DNA from: Nocardiopsis prasina DSM 43845
GTDB lineage: Bacteria; Actinomycetota; Actinomycetes; Streptosporangiales; Streptosporangiaceae
NCBI RefSeq assembly: GCF_000341265.1
Contig: NZ_ANAE01000096.1
Span: 28,465-92,464, forward strand
Length of the DNA stretch: 64,000 bases
Reading direction: 5' to 3'
A program made the position numbers and the translations under genes. The notes beneath the pieces were generated by a model, which was given only the letters and a program-made list of their open reading frames with translations, was not told the DNA's origin and did no database searches. Shown here in pieces: positions 59,761 to 64,000 of the stretch. Numbering within the stretch: position 1 is the first letter of the stretch; every line of letters begins with the position of its first letter.

Positions 59761-60318
59761 ATGCAAACTTCGCTGATGACCAAACCTCGTTCAAGGAACG
59801 TCGACGTTCTCGGCTTCCGCTACCTCGGCGCCCACGAGGTGGAGGAGCTCGCCGACCTGTGGGGTGCCCAGCACCAGCAGCACACGGTGACGGCTCCGCA
59901 CCTGGAGGACATCATCAGCGCGGTGAGCCTGGACGAGTCCTGGCGGCGGCGCCGCGCCCAGTACCTGGCCTGGCTCCGCGACCCCGACACCATGGCGATC
60001 CTCGCCGAGCACGACGGCGACCTCGCCGGGTACGCGATGGTCACCGTCCGCGAGAGCGCGCAGGGCAGCTGGGACCGGGGCGAGCGGGTCGCCGTCGTGC
60101 AGACCTTCGCCATCGACCCCGACTACACCGGGACCGGGGTGGGCTCCAAGCTCCTGGAGGAGGTCCGCCGGCAGCTCGCCGCCACGGGCATCCGTGACAT
60201 CGAGTTCTCCGCTCTGGCCACCGCATCCGAGGACATCAGCTTCCTGGAACAGGAGGGGTTCCGCCCCTTCGTCACCACGATGGTCTGCCGCGTGGACGGC
60301 TTCGGCGCCCACGACTGA
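59761..60318 (+). CDS. GNAT-family N-acetyltransferase
   Basis: A 185-residue acyl-CoA-dependent acetyltransferase. The acetyl-CoA-binding motif A is VVQTFAIDPDYTGTGVGSKL followed by LEEVRRQL, and motif B is in FLEQEGFRPFV. The N-terminal half (GAHEVEELADLWGAQHQQHT) is the variable substrate lobe. ATG 59761 follows the leader ORF; ATG 59776 is a second possibility. A strong terminator lies 50 bases after the stop. Substrate unknown. Confidence 0.85.
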   Translation: MQTSLMTKPRSRNVDVLGFRYLGAHEVEELADLWGAQHQQHTVTAPHLEDIISAVSLDESWRRRRAQYLAWLRDPDTMAILAEHDGDLAGYAMVTVRESAQGSWDRGERVAVVQTFAIDPDYTGTGVGSKLLEEVRRQLAATGIRDIEFSALATASEDISFLEQEGFRPFVTTMVCRVDGFGAHD

Positions 60319-60367
60319 ACACCCACCGCCCTCACCGCCGGTGAAGCGGTGAGGGCTCCGCGAACGA

Positions 60368-60404
60368 GCCCCCGCGCGGTCATACCCACGTCCCGCGCGG
60401 GGGC
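60368..60404 (+). terminator. Strong terminator after the GNAT gene
   Basis: GCCCCCGCGCGG (60368-60379) pairs perfectly over 12 bases with CCGCGCGGGGGC (60393-60404) around a 13-base loop, followed by TTCTCC. It is 50 bases after the GNAT stop. Confidence 0.8.
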
Positions 60405-60558
60405 TTCTCCCTGCCCGGGACGGGCCCGCCCCCGTGACTCCCGTCCACGGCCCCCGCTCCCCCACCGCGCCCACGAGTGATCCGGCTCGCGCTCCGTCCG
60501 GCGACACCCCGCGACACACCCCGGCGCGGGCGGACCGCGAAGCGCTACGCTCGGGCCC

Positions 60559-61734
60559 GTGGCCTCCTCCGACTCCAGCACCTGCATCTTCCCCGGCTGT
60601 ACCCGCCCGGTTCCCCGGGGTTCCTCCCCCGGTCGCCCTCCGCAGTACTGCGACCTGCCCGAACACACCCGCTGGCGGGCGTGGAAGGAACGGCAGCGGC
60701 TCGCTCAGGAGGCCGAGAACGCCGAGGAGGCGGCCCGCGCCGAGCCGGAGGAGAAGACGGCGGCCGCAGCACCCGCGCAGGGCGGGGAGCCCGTGACCGC
60801 CGCGCGACTGCGCGCGGACGACCTCCTCACGAGGTTCGCCGTCCAGGCCGAACAGCTCAGCGCCACGCTCGACTCGGCGACCGAGGCCTTCTCGACGATG
60901 TCCGACCCGGCCGCCGCCGAGGCCCAGGTGGAGGCGGCCCGGCTGGCCGCCTCCCGTCAGGTGTCGGAGGCCGACTCCGCCCGGTTGGAGGCGGAGAACC
61001 GGCGCCGTGAGGCCGAGGCGGCCCGCCGCTCGGCGGAGGAGACCACCGCCGCCGCCGTGTCGGCCACCCAGGAGGCCGAACGCATGGCCGAGGAGGCCCT
61101 GCTCCGCAGGGACACCGCCGAGACCGAACGCGAACACCAGGCCGAACTGGCCCGCACCGCCGTGGCCGAGCGCGACGCGGCCGTGGCCGAGGCCAACGCC
61201 GGGCTGGCCGCCGCCGAGCACCGGATCACCGAGACCGCTGAACGGGCCCGTACCGAACTCCTGCGGGAGAGGGCCGAATCCGCCGAGCGCCTGGAACGGG
61301 TGCAGGTGGAGGCCGAGCGCCTGCGCACCGACCTGGCCGAGCAGTCCCGGCGTCGGGACGAGGCGGAACTGGCCGAGCGCGGCGCCCTGGCCCGGGCCGA
61401 GCACGCCGAGGAACAGGCCGCCCGCAACGCCGCGGCCCTGGAGACCGAGCGCGCCCGGTTCGGCACCGAACTGGAGCGCGCCCACCAGAGGGCGGAGTCC
61501 GACCGGGCCGCCGCGGAGGCCGAGCGGGCCCGGCTCACCGCCGAACTGGAACGCCTGACCACCGAGCTGGACGCCCAGCGCCGCAACGCGGAACTCACCC
61601 TCACCGAGGCCCGGGAGGCCGCGGCCGCGCGCCTGTCCGTGGCGGAGGAGGCGCGGGACCGCGCGCTGGAGCGGGCCGAGAGGGCCGAGACCGACCTCAG
61701 AGGGGCCAGGGAGGCCGCCGCCCAGAGTGCCTGA
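60559..61734 (+). CDS. Zinc-knuckle coiled-coil protein of unknown function (KfrA-like composition)
   Basis: A 391-residue protein. The first 40 residues hold a possible zinc site, CIFPGCTRP...YCDLPEH (Cys9, Cys14, a third Cys near 31 and a His near 35). The rest, from about residue 75, is one long Ala/Glu/Arg-rich coiled coil (RRREAEAARRSAEETTAAAV, continuing to RAERAETDLRGAREAAAQ), broken only by a few Gly/Pro. This resembles plasmid KfrA-type and other structural DNA-binding coiled-coil proteins in composition, but no helix-turn-helix is visible. GTG 60559 has no clear ribosome site. It is 61 bases before the FUSC gene and may be co-transcribed with it. Confidence 0.75.
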   Translation: MASSDSSTCIFPGCTRPVPRGSSPGRPPQYCDLPEHTRWRAWKERQRLAQEAENAEEAARAEPEEKTAAAAPAQGGEPVTAARLRADDLLTRFAVQAEQLSATLDSATEAFSTMSDPAAAEAQVEAARLAASRQVSEADSARLEAENRRREAEAARRSAEETTAAAVSATQEAERMAEEALLRRDTAETEREHQAELARTAVAERDAAVAEANAGLAAAEHRITETAERARTELLRERAESAERLERVQVEAERLRTDLAEQSRRRDEAELAERGALARAEHAEEQAARNAAALETERARFGTELERAHQRAESDRAAAEAERARLTAELERLTTELDAQRRNAELTLTEAREAAAARLSVAEEARDRALERAERAETDLRGAREAAAQSA

Positions 61735-61794
61735 TCGAGCACATCTGCGACCTACGTGCCCTTTCGTCACGGTATTTCGGCTTAGGATGGCCAC

Positions 61795-63918
61795 GTGCGA
61801 GATCTGGGAACCACTGGCGAGACCGGCCCGATGAACCTGGGCGGGGAGGAGTCCGCCAAGACCCCGGAACGCGTCACGGTGGGTGAGCGTCCGCGACCGC
61901 GCGTCAACCTCAAGGCCATCTTCGGCCTGGAGGCGGGCCCCTGGGCCTGGACCACCGCACTCCAGGCCGCCATCGCGATGACCGTGTCCTTCGCCCTGGC
62001 CTCGGTCATCTTCGGACCCCAGATCGGCACCCTCGCCGCCCTGGGCTCCATGACCGTCCTGTACGAGAAGAAGACCCCCTACGCCTACCGCGCCGCGGCC
62101 CTGGCCCTGGTCGGACTGGGGTTCGTCGCGGCCGTGACCGTCAACTCGTTGGCCGCCTCACTCTCCCCGTGGGCGGCCGTGGCCTCCATCGGGCTGACCG
62201 CCGGGGTCGCCACCTGGGTGTGTGCCGCCTGGCGGGTGGACAAGCCCGGAACGATGTTCTTCGTGCTGGTCGCCACCATCTCCACCATCGCCCCCGGCGG
62301 CCTGGCCGAGGTGCCCCTGCACGCGCTGGTCGCCGCGCTCGGTGCCGCCGTCGGGTGGGCGGTCTCGATGTCCGGCGCCCCGCTGCGTGCCCGCCACCCC
62401 GAGTACAGGGCGGTGGCCGCGGCCTACCGGGGGCTGGCCACCCTGCTGCGGGCGGTGGGGACGGCCGAACTCGACCACGCGCAGCACGCGGCGTCGGTGG
62501 CGCTCGCCGAGGCGTGGCGAATCGTACTGCTCGGCCAGACGCGCGGCTACCGCACCACGACCGAGGCCGCGCGACTGCGGGCACTGCTGCGGTGGGTCTC
62601 CGACATCCATCTGGCCGCGACCCAGGTGTGCATGGCCCGGCCCACCGCGCTGCCCGAGGAGGCGGCGGACTTCGCCGACCAGATGGCCCTGGCCGTCGCC
62701 GACCCGGCCAGCGCGCCCGATCCGGACTCCCTGGACGACCTGCGCCGCGGCATGCGCCCCCGTTCCCTTGAGGCGCGCCTGTACAACCTCCTGTCGCGCG
62801 CGGCCCAGTCCGCACGGCGCGGCTCCGACGAGGAGGAGAACGACGACGACCGGCGCACCGCCGACCTCCACGACGACCGCTACCCCGCGCTGTGGAGCTC
62901 GCTGCGCTCCAGTCTGAGCGGCGACTCCCTGATCCGACCGACCGCGCTGCGCATGTGGCTGACGGTGACGCTCGCGGGCGCGTTCGGGCTCTCGATGGGC
63001 CTGGACCACTACTACTGGGTGGCCCTGACCACCACGGCGGTCCTCCAGGGCGGCAACGTGGTGCTGACCCTGAACCGTTCGGTCCAGCGTTCGCTGGGCA
63101 CCCTGCTGGGTGTGCTCGGCGGCGTCGCGCTGCTCACGTTGGACCTGCCCCTGGTCGTGGTCATCCTCGCCGCCGGGCTGCTCCAGGGCGCCACCCAGCT
63201 GGTGGTGGGGCGCAACTTCTTCTACGGCTCGGTGCTGCTGACCCCGATGGCGCTGTTGCTGTCGTACACCGCCAACCCGTACCCCGTCACCGAACTCGCG
63301 GGTTCCAGGATCATCGACACCCTGGTGGGTTCGGCCTTCGGCCTGGTGGGTGCGCTGCTGCTGTGGCGTCGGGCCTCGGCCACCCGGTTGCCGCAGGCCA
63401 TCGCGAACGTTCTGGCGAGCACCCGCCAGTGCATGATGGCGGTGCTGGACCAGGACGTGGAGATCACCGAGGAGCGCCGCTACCGTCTGCGCCGCGACAT
63501 GCGGGCTGCCCTGGTCAGCCTGCGCGGGGTGTACGACAGCGCCATCGGCGACGTCCCCCGCGCCGCCTCCACGCGCCCGCTGTGGCCCGTGGTGGTGGCC
63601 ACCCAGAGAATCGGCTACCTGGCCCTGGCCGCGCTGTCGCAGGACCGCAGCCCGAACCCCGCGGGCACCATCACCCTCCAGCGGGTGGACCTGGCCTTCC
63701 ACGAGCTCATCTCCGCGATGGAGGAACGCCGCACCCCGAGGCTGGGCGCGCTGCCGCGCCTGCCCGCCTATCCGAGGATCAACATGGAGCTGCGGGCGCT
63801 GGCCAACTCGATGACCAGCGCCGTCGCCCAGGACGAGCGTTCCGCTCAGCAGGAGGCCGAGCGCCGGGCCCAACGCGAGCGGCGCCGCGCCCAGAAGGAC
63901 GTCGACGCCGACCTGTAG
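61795..63918 (+). CDS. FUSC-family (aromatic acid exporter-like) membrane protein
   Basis: A 707-residue protein with two blocks of membrane helices separated by a long cytoplasmic region, the architecture of FUSC/AaeB/YccC proteins. The first block (about 50-200) includes LQAAIAMTVSFALASVIFGP and AAALALVGLGFVAAVTVNSL; the second (about 385-525) starts RMWLTVTLAGAFGLSMGLDH with the FUSC-like YYWVALTTTAVLQ and SLGTLLGVLGGVALL. The C-terminal 180 residues are a charged helical domain. The start is GTG 61795 with AGGATGG close upstream. Family members are linked to export of aromatic acids; the substrate here is unknown. Confidence 0.85.
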   Translation: MRDLGTTGETGPMNLGGEESAKTPERVTVGERPRPRVNLKAIFGLEAGPWAWTTALQAAIAMTVSFALASVIFGPQIGTLAALGSMTVLYEKKTPYAYRAAALALVGLGFVAAVTVNSLAASLSPWAAVASIGLTAGVATWVCAAWRVDKPGTMFFVLVATISTIAPGGLAEVPLHALVAALGAAVGWAVSMSGAPLRARHPEYRAVAAAYRGLATLLRAVGTAELDHAQHAASVALAEAWRIVLLGQTRGYRTTTEAARLRALLRWVSDIHLAATQVCMARPTALPEEAADFADQMALAVADPASAPDPDSLDDLRRGMRPRSLEARLYNLLSRAAQSARRGSDEEENDDDRRTADLHDDRYPALWSSLRSSLSGDSLIRPTALRMWLTVTLAGAFGLSMGLDHYYWVALTTTAVLQGGNVVLTLNRSVQRSLGTLLGVLGGVALLTLDLPLVVVILAAGLLQGATQLVVGRNFFYGSVLLTPMALLLSYTANPYPVTELAGSRIIDTLVGSAFGLVGALLLWRRASATRLPQAIANVLASTRQCMMAVLDQDVEITEERRYRLRRDMRAALVSLRGVYDSAIGDVPRAASTRPLWPVVVATQRIGYLALAALSQDRSPNPAGTITLQRVDLAFHELISAMEERRTPRLGALPRLPAYPRINMELRALANSMTSAVAQDERSAQQEAERRAQRERRRAQKDVDADL

Positions 63919-64000
63919 CCGCGGGAGGGTCGGGGCGCCCCTCCGTCCGGTGCGGGGCGCGGAGCCCTAGGTGTACTGACCTGAGAGGTTAGGAACACGG
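63919..64000. other. Terminal 82 bases, possible terminator
   Basis: GGAGGG and CCCTCC (about 63925-63945), enclosing GGGGCGCCCC, can form a hairpin just after the FUSC stop. No start of a further gene is identifiable before the window ends. Confidence 0.35.

Noticed and set aside
63975..63995. Half of an IdeR/DtxR-like iron box (GGTTAGG) at the right edge
   Set aside because: Only one half-site is visible before the window ends and no gene start follows, so it cannot be judged.

Overview
The window is very GC-rich, with strong G/C bias at third codon positions, frequent GTG starts and actinobacterial gene families. It looks like the chromosome of a filamentous actinomycete, plausibly of the Nocardiopsis/Streptosporangiales type. 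That placement is an inference from gene content, because no rRNA or other taxonomic marker is present. I saw no tRNA, rRNA, CRISPR array, insertion sequence or phage gene.

Left flank (1-13.4 kb): housekeeping and stress genes. It holds the edge of a short-chain dehydrogenase divergent from a TetR regulator, a second short-chain dehydrogenase, and a three-gene respiratory formate dehydrogenase operon (catalytic Mo subunit with Cys in place of Sec, a ferredoxin-like subunit and an NrfD-type membrane anchor). A minus-strand stress group follows: zinc alcohol dehydrogenase, ChaB-type protein, a PoxB-like thiamine-diphosphate enzyme, and a large catalase.

Centre (14-42.8 kb): a complete-looking aryl-capped azoline metallophore cluster of the coelibactin/pyochelin/yersiniabactin type. 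A divergent promoter at about 32.3 kb drives two arms. To the left are two NRPSs (ArCP-Cy-A-PCP-Cy-A*-PCP, then TubC-Cy-A(MT-like)-PCP-TE), a saccharopine-dehydrogenase-like reductase and a thiazolinyl imine reductase fused to a methyltransferase. To the right are a salicyl-AMP ligase, a P450-type ferredoxin, a salicylate synthase and a methyltransferase. A cytochrome P450, a type II thioesterase and another methyltransferase lie at 14-17 kb. An importer of the peptide/nickel type (binding lipoprotein, two permeases, fused double ATPase) sits behind a Fur/Zur-type regulator gene. Near-identical palindromes (AAATGAT-T-ATCA...) precede the ferredoxin and the regulator, and a weaker copy lies between the NRPS and ligase genes, so the whole system is probably metal-regulated. 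Zur control of coelibactin in Streptomyces coelicolor, and the transporter class, make zinc at least as likely a cargo as iron. Unusual features are a second adenylation domain that has lost its catalytic motifs, a terminal thioesterase with a Cys nucleophile, a non-standard first A-domain code, and a 23-codon leader ORF coupled to the regulator.

Right of the cluster (43-48.5 kb): an area of small genes and decay. It contains a frameshifted, cysteine-less remnant of a molybdopterin oxidoreductase, a SigB/SigF-type sigma factor, a flavodoxin-like reductase and small hypothetical genes.

Right flank (48.5-64 kb): ordinary chromosomal genes. These are a TetR regulator, a GH1 beta-glucosidase behind a perfect CebR-type operator, a coiled-coil membrane protein of unknown function, CorA, an AlkB-like dioxygenase, a 600-residue membrane protein, an EamA exporter divergent from a LysR regulator, a second LysR regulator, a GNAT acetyltransferase preceded by a short Trp-Trp leader peptide, a zinc-knuckle coiled-coil protein and a FUSC-family membrane protein.
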